Positions 10,809-18,220 are shown, counted from the stretch's first letter. The stretch is 64,000 bases of DNA from VRUE01 sp963764365 (GCA_963764365.1 CAVXSI010000002.1:1-64000); one strand, 5' to 3'. Numbers and translations: made by a program. Notes: a model not told the origin generated them from the letters alone.

Positions 10809-10846
10809 GTAAAGTAAAGGCCACGTAAAGGCTCTGTAAAGCGGAA
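10809..10846 (+). promoter_or_regulatory. Three 11-bp-phased GTAAAG direct repeats
   Basis: GTAAAG begins at 10814, 10825 and 10836, exactly 11 bp apart, with an additional overlapping copy at 10809. One-turn phasing of short direct repeats is the pattern of winged-helix activator sites (OmpR/PhoB, SARP type). It lies 24-61 bp before the GTG of the AhpD-like gene. Which regulator binds is unknown. Confidence 0.45.
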
Positions 10847-10869
10847 TTCGAGCCAAAGGCGGGTAGCAA

Positions 10870-11439
10870 GTGACGGTAAAAACAGCGGTGAGTAGATTTC
10901 AGATCCACGACGAGTTGACGGCCCCGGACGAGAGCGCTCCTCTGATCAAGAGCATCCAGGCGGCCGGCGGCGCAGTGACCAAGTTCGTCGGCGTTCTCGC
11001 CGGCGCGCCGGCGGTCCTGCGCGCCTACACCCGGATGCGCTCCGAGCTGCGCGGCGGCGTCCTGCCCCTGGCGACCCGCGAAAGGATCGCCTTGGCGGTG
11101 GCCGAGTACCGCGACGACGACTACAGCATCGCCCAGCACGCCAAGTCGGCACGGCGGGCGGGGCTGGGCCTCGACGAGGTCTCGCGGGCGCGCAGCTTCA
11201 ACTCCGGCGATCCCAGGGAGGCGGCGCTGCTCGCCTACCTGCAGGCGACGCTGGACTCGCACGACGGCTACCCGCCGCACCACCTGCACGAGGAGGCGAA
11301 GGAGATCGGCTGGACCGACGAGGAGCTGCTCGAGGCGGTCGCGCACCTGGCACTGAACGAGTTCCAGAGCCTGATCGCGAGCGCCGCGGCGCTGCCCAAG
11401 GACCAGGCGACGCCGGAAGTGCTGCCGTCCGCAGCGTGA
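10870..11439 (+). CDS. AhpD-like / carboxymuconolactone decarboxylase family protein
   Basis: Predicted 189-aa helical protein of the AhpD/CMD fold. The segment LATRERIALAVAEYRDDDYSIAQHAKSARRAGL corresponds by position to the family's catalytic region, where peroxidase members have a CxxC followed by His. Here the cysteines are absent (DYSIAQH) and only the His remains, so thiol peroxidase activity is unlikely. Start is GTG at 10870. Upstream are an inverted repeat and phased direct repeats, so the gene is probably regulated. A 49-bp palindrome lies 11 bp after the stop codon. Confidence 0.75.
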   Translation: MTVKTAVSRFQIHDELTAPDESAPLIKSIQAAGGAVTKFVGVLAGAPAVLRAYTRMRSELRGGVLPLATRERIALAVAEYRDDDYSIAQHAKSARRAGLGLDEVSRARSFNSGDPREAALLAYLQATLDSHDGYPPHHLHEEAKEIGWTDEELLEAVAHLALNEFQSLIASAAALPKDQATPEVLPSAA

Positions 11440-11450
11440 GCGACGCACCC

Positions 11451-11499
11451 GCTCCGCTGTTCCTTTGCCTCGCTATTGCGGGCAAAGGAACAGCGGAGC
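11451..11499. repeat. 19-bp perfect palindrome after the AhpD-like gene
   Basis: Perfect 19-bp arms at 11451-11469 and 11481-11499 with an 11-nt loop containing CGC-TATT-GCG. It starts 11 bp after the stop codon and is followed by only three T residues, so it may act as a weak terminator. The apex closely resembles that of the element inside ccmH at 41507-41547, which places it in the same palindrome family. Confidence 0.85.
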
Positions 11500-11504
11500 T
11501 TTAG

Positions 11505-11660
11505 CCTGAATCCACCGATCTCGCCGGCCTCTCCACTCCGCATCCCTTCGCCGGGAGCCACTTCCCTCCACCCAGGTAGCACCACTACCCGGGTGAGCGG
11601 GAATCGGCCCCCGACTCGGCCTGCGAAGCGGAGAGCCTCGCCGACCTCGGTGGATTCAGG
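11505..11660 (-). repeat. Second 156-bp structured repeat, copy 1
   Basis: Ends are inverted: CCTGAATCCACCGA at the left and TCGGTGGATTCAGG at the right. Internal hairpins include CACCCAGGTAG facing CTACCCGGGTG and GAATCGG facing CCGACTC. A second copy at 12397-12552 differs at only two positions, both of which keep pairing when read as minus-strand RNA. It directly abuts the stop codon of the secreted protein gene at 11662, so it probably sits in that transcript's 3' end. Confidence 0.85.
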
Positions 11661-11661
11661 C

Positions 11662-12348
11662 CTAGTTCTCTACGACCGTGGCGGTGTAGAGGAGGCGGGC
11701 GGTGCTGTAGCGGCAGCCGTAGGTCGCTCGCTTGCCGACCTTCGCCTGGGGTTGGCCCTGGCGGACATCGGTGGTGTTGGTGCACTTGCCGGGTTCGCGG
11801 CTGGCCCGCCAGGCGTTCTTCGCCGACAGGTTCTGGGCGAAGGCAGGCGCCCAGGTGGGGATCGTGAGGCCGACGATGTCGCCCTTTTCGACCTTCAGCG
11901 AGGCGCCGAACTTGACCGTCTGCCCGAGGTAGGGGCTGAGCACGTGGATCGAGCCCTGGGCGCGCAGGTTGTAGCGCGGCGGGCTGGTGCCCGGCACGCG
12001 CCGCAGGATCGCCAGGCGCGCCTCGGGCGGGGTGCCGAAGAAGCCGTTGAAGAAGGAGCGCTGCGAGTTGGTCGGCTGGGCCAGGGTCAGCGTCCAGGCG
12101 GTCACCTTGCCGGGCCGGTTGACGTTGAACGGCAGTCTCGTCCGGGCGGTGCTGACCTGGAAGCCGGTGACACTGCCGATCGCCTGACAGGGCAGGCCGG
12201 GGCATGACGGGTCGGGCGTTTCGCCGCTGCCGCCGAGGACCACCGTCGTATGGGGCGTGGCCGCGCCCGCGGAGCCGGCGGCGAGCGGGACGAGCAGCGC
12301 CAGCCCCGCGATCAGTGCGACGACCGCTCTCTTCGAAGACCTCGACAT
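11662..12348 (-). CDS. Secreted protein of unknown function
   Basis: Predicted 228-aa protein with an N-terminal signal peptide (KR, then a hydrophobic run ending AGSAGAA near residue 30). The start is the ATG at 12348, preceded by GAGGAG at 9-10 bp; the longer open frame runs into a repeat and is discounted. The mature part is beta-rich with four Cys residues: a Cys pair near residues 47-52 (DPSCPGLPC) and two late ones around CTNTTD and YGCRY. I do not recognise the family; it looks like an exported beta-sandwich protein. Both flanks carry copies of the same 156-bp repeat. Confidence 0.75.
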   Translation of the reverse strand: MSRSSKRAVVALIAGLALLVPLAAGSAGAATPHTTVVLGGSGETPDPSCPGLPCQAIGSVTGFQVSTARTRLPFNVNRPGKVTAWTLTLAQPTNSQRSFFNGFFGTPPEARLAILRRVPGTSPPRYNLRAQGSIHVLSPYLGQTVKFGASLKVEKGDIVGLTIPTWAPAFAQNLSAKNAWRASREPGKCTNTTDVRQGQPQAKVGKRATYGCRYSTARLLYTATVVEN

Positions 12349-12396
12349 GCCCGTGCTCCTCTCGTGGAAAGTCCTGCTGGGAGCGGGAAAGACTAG

Positions 12397-12552
12397 CCTG
12401 AATCCACCGATCTCGCCGGCCTCTCCACTCCGCATCCCTTCGCCGGGAGCCACTTCCCTCCACCCAGGTAGCACCACTACCTGGGTGAGCGGGAATCGGC
12501 CCCCGATTCGGCCTGCGAAGCGGAGAGCCTCGCCGACCTCGGTGGATTCAGG
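12397..12552 (-). repeat. Second 156-bp structured repeat, copy 2
   Basis: Nearly identical to 11505-11660 (two substitutions). In this copy the internal stems CACCCAGGTAG/CTACCTGGGTG and GAATCGG/CCGATTC are perfect. It lies 27 bp beyond the stop codon of the RlpA-like gene and upstream of the secreted protein gene, both on the minus strand. Confidence 0.85.
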
Positions 12553-12579
12553 CCTAGTTGTTGGCGAGCGTCGCGGCGG

Positions 12580-13044
12580 TCAGCGGGCTCGCGCGTACTT
12601 CAGCGCGACCGCGTAGCGGAGCCGGCCGGAGCCTGCGAAATGCAGGGCGCGGCGGGCGCCGTTGGTCAGGTCCCAGGCGTTGCCGCGGCTGTAGGGGCCG
12701 CGGTCGATCACCGTGGTGACGACCTGCCGGCCGTGGTAGACGAACTTGACCGGGGTGCCGCAGGGCAGGTTGCGGTGGGCGACGCCAATCGTTCCCGGGC
12801 GCAGGACCTGGCCGCAGGCGGTGTGGCTGCCGTACAGGCCGGGGCCGTACCAGGTGGCGCCGGCCGAGCGCAGCGGCGAGAAGGCGATGCCGCCTTCGAC
12901 CGGGGCGCCGGCGGCTGCGGTGGCAGCGCCGCCGGTGCCCCCCTGGGCGCCGGCGGGCGCCCAGGCGGCTACGGCCACCGCGATCAGCGGCAGCGCGATC
13001 CATGCTCGTCGTCTCCGCCCAAGGCGGGTGCTTGCGTTCTTCAT
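12580..13044 (-). CDS. RlpA-like double-psi beta-barrel exported protein
   Basis: Predicted 154-aa exported protein: a basic N-terminus and hydrophobic signal segment (to about residue 34), an Ala/Gly linker, then an RlpA-like domain (about residues 60-154) with ATWYGPGLYGSHTACG, the conserved GVAHRNLPCGTPVKF and the catalytic-type IDRGPYSRGNAWDLT. RlpA domains act on peptidoglycan glycans or bind the wall. A ydaO-type riboswitch ends at the start codon and can pair away the ribosome binding site, so wall remodelling here appears to answer to c-di-AMP. The ATG at 13044 is fixed by that leader. Confidence 0.9.
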   Translation of the reverse strand: MKNASTRLGRRRRAWIALPLIAVAVAAWAPAGAQGGTGGAATAAAGAPVEGGIAFSPLRSAGATWYGPGLYGSHTACGQVLRPGTIGVAHRNLPCGTPVKFVYHGRQVVTTVIDRGPYSRGNAWDLTNGARRALHFAGSGRLRYAVALKYARAR

Positions 13045-13190
13045 GCTCTTTCGGGCGCTTGCGGGGTTAGCTGACGGGCTCGCGCTGAAAGAGCTGCGCT
13101 ACGCGGCGGATGCCGGCGATTCGCCCCAACCGTTGGGTCCCCCGCTCCCCGCGGTATGTGGCGGAGATTCAGCGGAAGTTGGCGGCACGT
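13045..13190 (-). ncRNA. ydaO/yuaA-type c-di-AMP riboswitch
   Basis: Reading the minus strand from about 13190, the leader shows the class hallmarks in order: CGCTGAATCTCC, GGGGAGCGGGGGACCCA, TTGGGGCGAATC, and AGCCCGTCAGCTAACC-like sequence (AGCGCGAGCCCGTCAGCTAACC). The closing helix is GCTCTTTC (13087-13094) with GAAAGAGC (13045-13052), and that second strand ends directly at the RlpA ATG. The only Shine-Dalgarno-like bases (GAAAGAG) are therefore inside the helix, which suggests translational control. The downstream gene type (RlpA/cell-wall) is classical for this riboswitch in actinobacteria. Confidence 0.9.
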
Positions 13191-13226
13191 TAGCAAACAC
13201 TAAGACGGAAATCCGTGCAGAGGTCG

Positions 13227-13256
13227 GGAAGGGGCCCCTGGACGGGGCCCCTTCCC
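13227..13256 (-). terminator. Hairpin at the end of the RNase P RNA gene
   Basis: GGGAAGGGGCCCC and GGGGCCCCTTCCC form a 13-bp perfect stem with a short loop, just after the RNase P RNA 3' end on the minus strand. No T-tract follows, as is common in GC-rich actinobacteria. Confidence 0.6.
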
Positions 13257-13626
13257 TCAGCGAGCCTGTAAGCCGGATCCTGTCGTGAGCGGCCATCTAT
13301 CTCTCCGGAGCCGAAGCTCCGAGGGGCCTGAACGGCCCTGCGGCCTACCTGGACCTCGCCGGGCAGGGTCGACGATCCTGTTTGGCCTTGCACCGGGCGG
13401 GGTTTGCCTGGCCGCCGCGTCACCGCGGCGCCGGTGCGCTCTTACCGCACCTTTTCACCTTTGCCTGTTCGCGGCTCACGTGTGGCCGCGCCATCGGCCG
13501 TGTGTTTCTGTGGCACTTTCCCGCGGGTTTCCCCGGGTGGGCGTTACCCACCGCCTCGCCCTATGGTGTCCGGACTTTCCTCGAGGGGTTTTCTCTCCCC
13601 CCGCGGTCGCTCAGCTCGCTCGGCAA
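13254..13626 (-). ncRNA. rnpB: RNase P RNA (type A)
   Basis: Catalytic RNA of RNase P, which trims tRNA 5' leaders. On the minus strand the 5' part has GAGGAAAGTCCGGAC (complement of 13568-13582), then CACAGAAA, GGTGAAAAGGTGCGGTAAGAGCGCACCG-like P-helix sequence, and the 3' part has GAGAGATAGATGGCCG and CCGGCTTACAGG. The outer ends (AGCGAGC near 13620 and GCTCGCT near 13258) form P1. Apparent long open frames over this region are spurious. The ends are accurate only to a few bases. Confidence 0.95.
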
Positions 13627-13773
13627 TGGTAGTCCTTTATCGGCCCGCTGCAAACCTGCGCATCTCGGGGTCCTCAGTCGGCTGGATCGGGTCACGCACG
13701 AATAGTGCGCTCCCCTCACCAGCCTCCCTGCGTCCCCCGACCTGCTTGGTTTTCGCGGGCGGATCTACTTCAG

Positions 13774-14385
13774 TCAGACCTTTCGGACCACCCCGATGAC
13801 CTTGCCGAGCACGGTCGCCTCGGTGGTGCGGATCGGCTTCATCGTCGCGTTCTCGGGCTGCAGGCGGACGTGGTCGTTCTCGCGGAAGTAGCGCTTCACG
13901 GTCGCATCCTCGCCGATCAGGGCGACGACGATCTCGCCGTCGTTCGCCTCGTCGGCGGGCCGGACGACGACGTAGTCCTCCTCGAAGATCCCGGCTTCCT
14001 TCATGCTTTCGCCGCGCACGCGGAGGACGTAGTCGCCGTCCTCGCCGCCGATCACGTCGGGGATCTCGATGTACTCCTCGATGTTCTCCTCGGCGAGGAC
14101 CGGCTCGCCGGCTGCGACCTGGCCGACCAGCGGCAGCCCGCCGCCGGGCATGATCGTCCGCTTGGCCTTGTCGAACAGCAGCTCGATCGCCCGCGGTTTG
14201 GTCGGATCGCGCCGCAGCAGCCCGATCTTCTCCAGGTTGGCCAGATGCGCGTGCACGGTCGAGGACGAGTGCAGGCCGACGGCCTTGCCGATCTCCCGCA
14301 CGGTCGGCGGATAGCCGGTCTTCTCCGCATAGCGGCGGATGAAGTCGAAGATCTCCTTCTGCCTCTTGGTCAGATCCAGGTCCAC
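13774..14385 (-). CDS. lexA: LexA SOS repressor
   Basis: Predicted 203-aa repressor: winged-helix DNA-binding domain (residues 1-70, recognition region TVREIGKAVGLHSSSTVHAH) and a self-cleaving S24 peptidase domain. The cleavage site is Ala92-Gly93 (QVAAGEP), the nucleophile Ser127 (RGESM) and the general base Lys164 (DATVKRYF). A LexA box at 14426-14439 lies 41-54 bp upstream, so the gene is autoregulated. Another perfect box lies before the restriction-modification genes at 25522. It sits beside rnpB, transcribed in the same direction. Confidence 0.97.
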   Translation of the reverse strand: MDLDLTKRQKEIFDFIRRYAEKTGYPPTVREIGKAVGLHSSSTVHAHLANLEKIGLLRRDPTKPRAIELLFDKAKRTIMPGGGLPLVGQVAAGEPVLAEENIEEYIEIPDVIGGEDGDYVLRVRGESMKEAGIFEEDYVVVRPADEANDGEIVVALIGEDATVKRYFRENDHVRLQPENATMKPIRTTEATVLGKVIGVVRKV

Positions 14386-14425
14386 CCGATCCCCTTCGTC
14401 AGCCGGCGCGACGCCGGTAGCAATT

Positions 14426-14439
14426 CGAACACTTGTTCG
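14426..14439. promoter_or_regulatory. LexA (SOS) box of lexA
   Basis: CGAACACTTGTTCG matches the actinobacterial/Firmicute LexA operator CGAAC-N4-GTTCG exactly and lies 41-54 bp upstream of lexA, consistent with autorepression. Confidence 0.93.
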
Positions 14440-14551
14440 CAGGCTAACGCCTCATCCGGACGCATGCAAGCGAATCCACCGCGCGCGCAACCCCTCGCCC
14501 GAACGAGCCGTGAGCCACGCCGGGGACGAACATCTAGAATCGTCCGCCCAC

Positions 14552-14637
14552 GCGGCTGTGGCGGAACTGGTAGACGCGCAAGCTTGAGGGGCTTGTGTCC
14601 TTTACGGGACGTGATGGTTCGACTCCATTCAGCCGCA
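14552..14637 (+). tRNA. tRNA-Leu (GAG anticodon)
   Basis: 86-nt class II tRNA: acceptor GCGGCTG/CAGCCGC, D-loop GGAACTGGTAGACG, anticodon stem-loop CAAGC-TTGAGGG-GCTTG (anticodon GAG, reading CUC/CUU Leu codons), a short variable arm and T-loop GGTTCGACTCC. CCA is not encoded. Its last 57 bases are duplicated at 18552, marking it as the integration site of an accessory island. Confidence 0.96.
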
Positions 14638-14641
14638 TCGA
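14581..14641 (+). repeat. Direct repeat / putative attL in tRNA-Leu
   Basis: The 61 bases from the anticodon stem of tRNA-Leu to 4 bp past its 3' end are repeated exactly at 18552-18612. This is the signature of site-specific integration into a tRNA gene that leaves the tRNA intact. Confidence 0.85.
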
Positions 14642-14667
14642 GAAACCCCCGCACAGCGGGGGTTTCT
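14641..14667 (+). terminator. Terminator after tRNA-Leu
   Basis: AGAAACCCCCGC and GCGGGGGTTTCT form a 12-bp perfect stem with an ACA loop, 4 bp after the tRNA, with a T-run within the 3' arm. It lies on the island side of attL, so it would have been acquired or preserved with the element. Confidence 0.7.
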
Positions 14668-15035
14668 GCGTTGGGGAGCCGACCAGCGCGCCTCCCATGC
14701 CCCCGCTCGTGCGCCAGTCGGTGCGCCAGTCAGACCGGCCTTACGGGCCTCATTGAACATCGACCACAAGCGACCAACGTTCCTAGCCCGGATCCGGCAC
14801 TTTCACGTCGGCAGGTGTAGTTCGCCAGCTTGAGGTAGGTGATGAGCCATCGGGCGGTTCCCCGGAACCGCCCAGGTGACTGCGGCTCGGGTAGATCGGC
14901 CTGCGGTTCGGCTGGCGGGAGGCATTCGGGGCAGGCCGAAGCCGCCTTGCGGCGAGAGACGGAGATCAGTGGCGAAAGGAAGCCGGCGAGGCCTATGGAC
15001 GGTACCCACAGGCAGCGCCCTCAACAGTCAAGTAG
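14668..15035. other. Gene-free structured stretch at the left end of the island
   Basis: I find no convincing gene in this 370-bp stretch. It holds two GTGCGCCAGT repeats (14709 and 14721), a perfect hairpin GGGCGGTTCC/GGAACCGCCC at 14852-14873, and an 8-bp stem CGGCCTGC/GCAGGCCG (14897-14904 with 14931-14938). The amount of secondary structure suggests an RNA element or a recombination region rather than decayed coding sequence. Confidence 0.5.
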
Positions 15036-16400
15036 GCGGGAGTGGTGTAACCGCTCGTCAGTCTCTTCACGCGGCTTGTAGTGCCGGCACCTCCTCTCGT
15101 CCCTCATCGCCCTGGTCCTGCAGGACCAGGGCGAGCGACTCCTCGGAGAGGTAGCGGCGGGCGACCAGCCACTCGTCGTTCTGCTCGATCAGCAGCGCTC
15201 CGACCAAGCGGATCACCGACGCGTCGTCGGGGAAGATCCCGACCACGTCGGAGCGCCGCCCGACCTCGCGGTTGACCCGCTCCAGGGGGTTGGTGCTCCG
15301 CAGCTTGGACCAGTGCGGCGCGGGGAAGCGGTAGAAGGCGAGCAGATCCTCCTCGGCGTCCTCCAGGAGGTCGGCGACCTTGGGCACCGTCGGGGCGAGG
15401 CGCTCGATCACCGCCGTGGCGCGCTCGCGGGCCTGCTCATGGCCCTCGGCGTTGAAGACCTCGCGCAGGGCCGCTGAGACCATGCCGCGCTGGGTCGGGC
15501 GGCAGTGCTGGTGCATGTCCCTGACGAAGTGGACTGTGCAGCGCTGCCAGGGGCAGCCCAGCACCCGCGCGATCGCGCCCTTCAGCCCCTCGTGGGCGTC
15601 GGAGGCGCAGAGGCGGACGCCGGCGAGGCCGCGGGCTCGCAGCGAGCGCAGGAACTCGACCCAGAAGGCGCCCGACTCGACCTCGCCGACGTCGAGGTCG
15701 ATCACCTCGCGGCGCCCCGACTCATGCACCCCGTAGGCGATCACCACCGCCTTGGAGCGCACGTGGCCGTCGGATCGGACCTTGACCTGCTTGGCGTCGA
15801 GCCAGAGGTATGGGTACTCCCCTTCCAGTGGGCGCTCGCGGAAGGCCGACACCCGCTCGTCCAGGCCGCGGCAGATCGCCGAGACCCGGTCCTTGCTCAT
15901 CCCCGAGATCCCCAGCTGGGAGACGAGGCGGTCGACCTTGCGGGTGGAGACGCCGTTGACGTAGGCCTCCATGACCACCGCCAGCAGGGCCTGCTCGGCG
16001 GGTCGGCGCGGCTCCAGAAAGGAGGGGAAGTAGGCGGCGCCTTCGCGCTTTTTCGGGATCGCCAGCTCGATCTCCCCGACCCTGGTCTCCCAGGCCCGGT
16101 CCCGGTAGCCGTTTCGGTGCGTCGAGCGCTCTGGGGAGACCTCGCCGCGGGCGGCGCCGATCTCGCCCGAGATCTCGGCCTCCATCAGCTCGCGGGCGAC
16201 CAGCGCGACGGCGTCGCGCAGGAAGTCGGCGTGCTCGGTGATCAGGGTCTTGGCGACGACCTCGGCGGTCGTCATGCTCTGGCTCTCGGCCATCGTGGTG
16301 TTCCTTTCGTCGATTGGGTTGGACTTCAACCGACGAGTCTGGGGCCCGCGGTGGCCGGAACTTCGTTCCGGCCCCTACGTGCCAGTTACACCACTTCTAC
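15036..16400 (-). mobile_element. IS256-family insertion sequence
   Basis: About 1.36 kb. Its ends carry imperfect inverted repeats whose core is AGTGGTGTAAC at 15041-15051 and its complement at 16385-16395, with partial similarity extending about 10 bp further inward. It encloses one transposase gene. The right end adjoins a fragment of a different transposase. Confidence 0.8.
15067..16293 (-). CDS. IS256-family (Mutator-type) transposase
   Basis: Predicted 408-aa DDE transposase. Family features seen: an N-terminal RNGYRDRAWETRVGEIEL region, catalytic-Asp segments YLWLDAKQVKVR and CASDAHEGLKGAI, the conserved CPWQRCTVHFVRDM, and the C-terminal RSTNPLERVNREVGRRSDVVGIFP, which includes the usual late acidic region. 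The start is taken at the ATG 16293 (MAESQSM). The gene looks complete and undamaged, so the element may still be active. Confidence 0.93.
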   Translation of the reverse strand: MAESQSMTTAEVVAKTLITEHADFLRDAVALVARELMEAEISGEIGAARGEVSPERSTHRNGYRDRAWETRVGEIELAIPKKREGAAYFPSFLEPRRPAEQALLAVVMEAYVNGVSTRKVDRLVSQLGISGMSKDRVSAICRGLDERVSAFRERPLEGEYPYLWLDAKQVKVRSDGHVRSKAVVIAYGVHESGRREVIDLDVGEVESGAFWVEFLRSLRARGLAGVRLCASDAHEGLKGAIARVLGCPWQRCTVHFVRDMHQHCRPTQRGMVSAALREVFNAEGHEQARERATAVIERLAPTVPKVADLLEDAEEDLLAFYRFPAPHWSKLRSTNPLERVNREVGRRSDVVGIFPDDASVIRLVGALLIEQNDEWLVARRYLSEESLALVLQDQGDEGREEVPALQAA

Positions 16401-16562
16401 CGACGTGACCCCCTCAACCGCGCGAAGGCCGCCACCAGGGCCTCGGCCCAGGGCCAGGAGCGCGGCAGGCGAAGGGTCATGCGCCGCGCGGAGCGCACCA
16501 CGTTCCCGGCGACGTGCAGGAGGCGCTGGCGCAGCCGCTTGGGCTCGGCCAGGGCCGACGAT
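16397..16562 (-). pseudogene. C-terminal remnant of an IS1380-like transposase
   Basis: The minus strand reads AEPKRLRQRLLHVAGNVVRS, then RRMTLRLPRSWPWAEALVAA and AFARLRGSRR to a stop. This resembles the C-terminus of IS1380-type DDE transposases (KRLR..LFHVA..VR.aR...LRL...WPWA..L..AF.RLRAL). Only about 55 codons are left. Its stop lies in the terminal repeat of the adjoining IS256 element, which probably truncated it. Confidence 0.65.
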
Positions 16563-16789
16563 CCCTTCGGCGTCCGCCCTGACTTCTACGGTTTGGCGCG
16601 TCGTTTGTGTCTTCACGCCGGGTGTCCTCCTGGGTTGTTGGGAATGGGCTCGCAAACCGCATTCTCAAGACCCAAGAGGACGTTCCCGGCGGGTTTCCTC
16701 AGATCGTTACTGCCGGATCCGGGCTAGTTCGAGCATCCGTCGATGGCAGTAGCCTCGCCCCCGTGTTTGACCACCCCACCTTAAGAGGA

Positions 16790-17509
16790 ATGCTTCGATT
16801 CTTGCCAGGGCTCGTGGCGCTATCTTTGGCCTTTGTCTACGTGGTGGGCTCTGTGAACGCGGCTGGCTCGCTTGCGCGTGATGGGATTGCAGTCGCTGCC
16901 GTTCGGCTCTTCACCCTTGAACAGCTTCTCGTTAGGGGTGTCTCGGTGCTGACGCAACCTGACCTTGTCTTCGCCACGATAGTCCTCGTCGGTCTGATCG
17001 GACTAACCAACTCCCCGTTAAAATTAGGTGCTAAGAAACTCGCTTCGTCGCAGCTGCACTGGCGCAACGTCGATGGAGTGATCGTAGCTCTAATTTTTTC
17101 TTTCGCCTGCGGGGCGGCAATCTTCTTGTTATCGCCATGGCAGGTAGCGGCAACTATTTCCGTCACTGCAGCAGTTTGGCTGGTAGTGGGCTGGGCTTTT
17201 TGGCATCAGGATCACGAGGTTCGGGCGCAGCGCCGCAGTCTAGTGGTGACCATAGGTCTGCTGACGGCATTTCTTGTGGCGAATTATTTCGCTGGCTTTC
17301 CTCAGCCTCAGGCACAGCTATCCGCGAAACACTCCACGAATGGGGCGAGTGGCGTGCTCGTTACGCATGCAAATGGTACTTGGTATATAGCCGAACATGA
17401 GCGGGTCGACTCCGTGTCCGACGGGGACGTAGAAGCGGTAAAGCTCACTTTCCGAACTGGCGAGTCCAGTCAATCACTCTTGTCCCTACTTACCGGCATC
17501 CTGCCGTAG
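16790..17509 (+). CDS. Membrane protein of unknown function (island cargo)
   Basis: Predicted 239-aa protein with five to six hydrophobic segments in its first 160 residues, then a soluble C-terminal part of about 80 residues containing GVLVTHANGTWYIAEHERVD. The ATG at 16790 is preceded immediately by AAGAGGA; a GTG at 16763 is an alternative. Base composition is visibly lower in GC than the chromosome (runs such as AAATTAGG and TTTTTTC), supporting recent transfer. No family recognised. The tail could bind a ligand or a wall component. Confidence 0.6.
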   Translation: MLRFLPGLVALSLAFVYVVGSVNAAGSLARDGIAVAAVRLFTLEQLLVRGVSVLTQPDLVFATIVLVGLIGLTNSPLKLGAKKLASSQLHWRNVDGVIVALIFSFACGAAIFLLSPWQVAATISVTAAVWLVVGWAFWHQDHEVRAQRRSLVVTIGLLTAFLVANYFAGFPQPQAQLSAKHSTNGASGVLVTHANGTWYIAEHERVDSVSDGDVEAVKLTFRTGESSQSLLSLLTGILP

Positions 17510-17569
17510 TGAACGTTTGCTGGGTTGAGGCTGATGTGCAACGGATGCCAGTCATCAGCCAATGAGTGC

Positions 17570-17980
17570 CTACGCTAGATCAGTAGCTTGGTCAATCGAC
17601 GCGCTGACTCGCCGATGAGCCATCTGGTAGACGGTTTCGGCATGGGATCCGGGTGGATGGTGGCGGATACCAAAAGCGAACGCCCGCAGGGCCATCGGTC
17701 GATTAGGGTGCTTGACCGCCGCGAAGACCGCGCCGAAGCGACCCGCTGGCCACGGTATGTATGTCTTGACATAGCCAGCGAGCATTGTGCCGTCGCGACC
17801 CTCGTCGTGACAGGCCATCAGACGCGATTTCCGGAGACCTCCGGCTTGCCGGAGCTCTTTGCGGAATGCATCGAGGGCCTCAGCTGCGCCCTCCGACAGA
17901 CGCTCAAGGTCCTCGGCCAGCGCATCCTCATCGAAGCCGACCGGAAAGACCGGCTCCGGTCCGGGCTGCCCCACGCTCAC
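17570..17980 (-). CDS. Hypothetical protein, possible toxin of a TA pair
   Basis: Predicted 136-aa protein. Its N-terminus is acidic (DEDALAEDLERLSEGAAEAL), followed by a basic beta-rich section (YIPWPAGRFGAVFAAVKHPN) and LRAFAFGIRHHP...YQMAHRRV. No family recognised. The gene overlaps by 4 bp the end of the 66-aa gene upstream (17977-18177), a tight coupling typical of antitoxin-toxin operons in which the antitoxin comes first. The role is inferred from arrangement only. Confidence 0.5.
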   Translation of the reverse strand: MSVGQPGPEPVFPVGFDEDALAEDLERLSEGAAEALDAFRKELRQAGGLRKSRLMACHDEGRDGTMLAGYVKTYIPWPAGRFGAVFAAVKHPNRPMALRAFAFGIRHHPPGSHAETVYQMAHRRVSASIDQATDLA

Positions 17981-18177
17981 CCCTCGGCGTCAGTCGGCAG
18001 CGAGCCGAAGTGGCGGTCGAACTCCTCAGGGCTGAGGTGTTCCTCGCCGTGGCGGGCGAGAATCGCCTCCAGGGAAGTGTCCCGCCCTTCGACGGCCTCC
18101 AAGGCGGCCAAGGCGGCATCCACCCGCTCGTCGGGCAGATGATCCAGAACGGCGTGGGCTTTCTCGCGGGTCGTCAC
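17977..18177 (-). CDS. Small protein, possible antitoxin
   Basis: Predicted 66-aa, acidic, helical protein (REKAHAVLDHLPDERVDAAL, then a C-terminal segment SPEEFDRHFGSLPTDAEG). Size, acidity and its position directly upstream of and overlapping a 136-aa gene fit an antitoxin. Its C-terminal 18 residues resemble those of the divergently transcribed 71-aa protein at 18221 (SAEDFERLTADYPTDDEG), which suggests both belong to one module. Confidence 0.55.
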   Translation of the reverse strand: MTTREKAHAVLDHLPDERVDAALAALEAVEGRDTSLEAILARHGEEHLSPEEFDRHFGSLPTDAEG

Positions 18178-18220
18178 GGCTTCTAATGGTAGCCGGGTTT
18201 CAGGCGGCTACCATCGAGAC

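Noticed and set aside
12554..13003. Alternative minus-strand frame over the RlpA-like gene
   Set aside because: It lacks a signal peptide and RlpA motifs; the frame 12580-13044 contains the conserved domain and starts right after the riboswitch.
13285..13799. Plus-strand open frames between the RlpA-like gene and lexA
   Set aside because: The region is the RNase P RNA gene on the other strand; the frames have no protein-like features.
14668..15035. Group II intron remnant
   Set aside because: GTGCG at the start of the repeats resembles an intron 5' end, but there is no domain V hairpin or reverse transcriptase.
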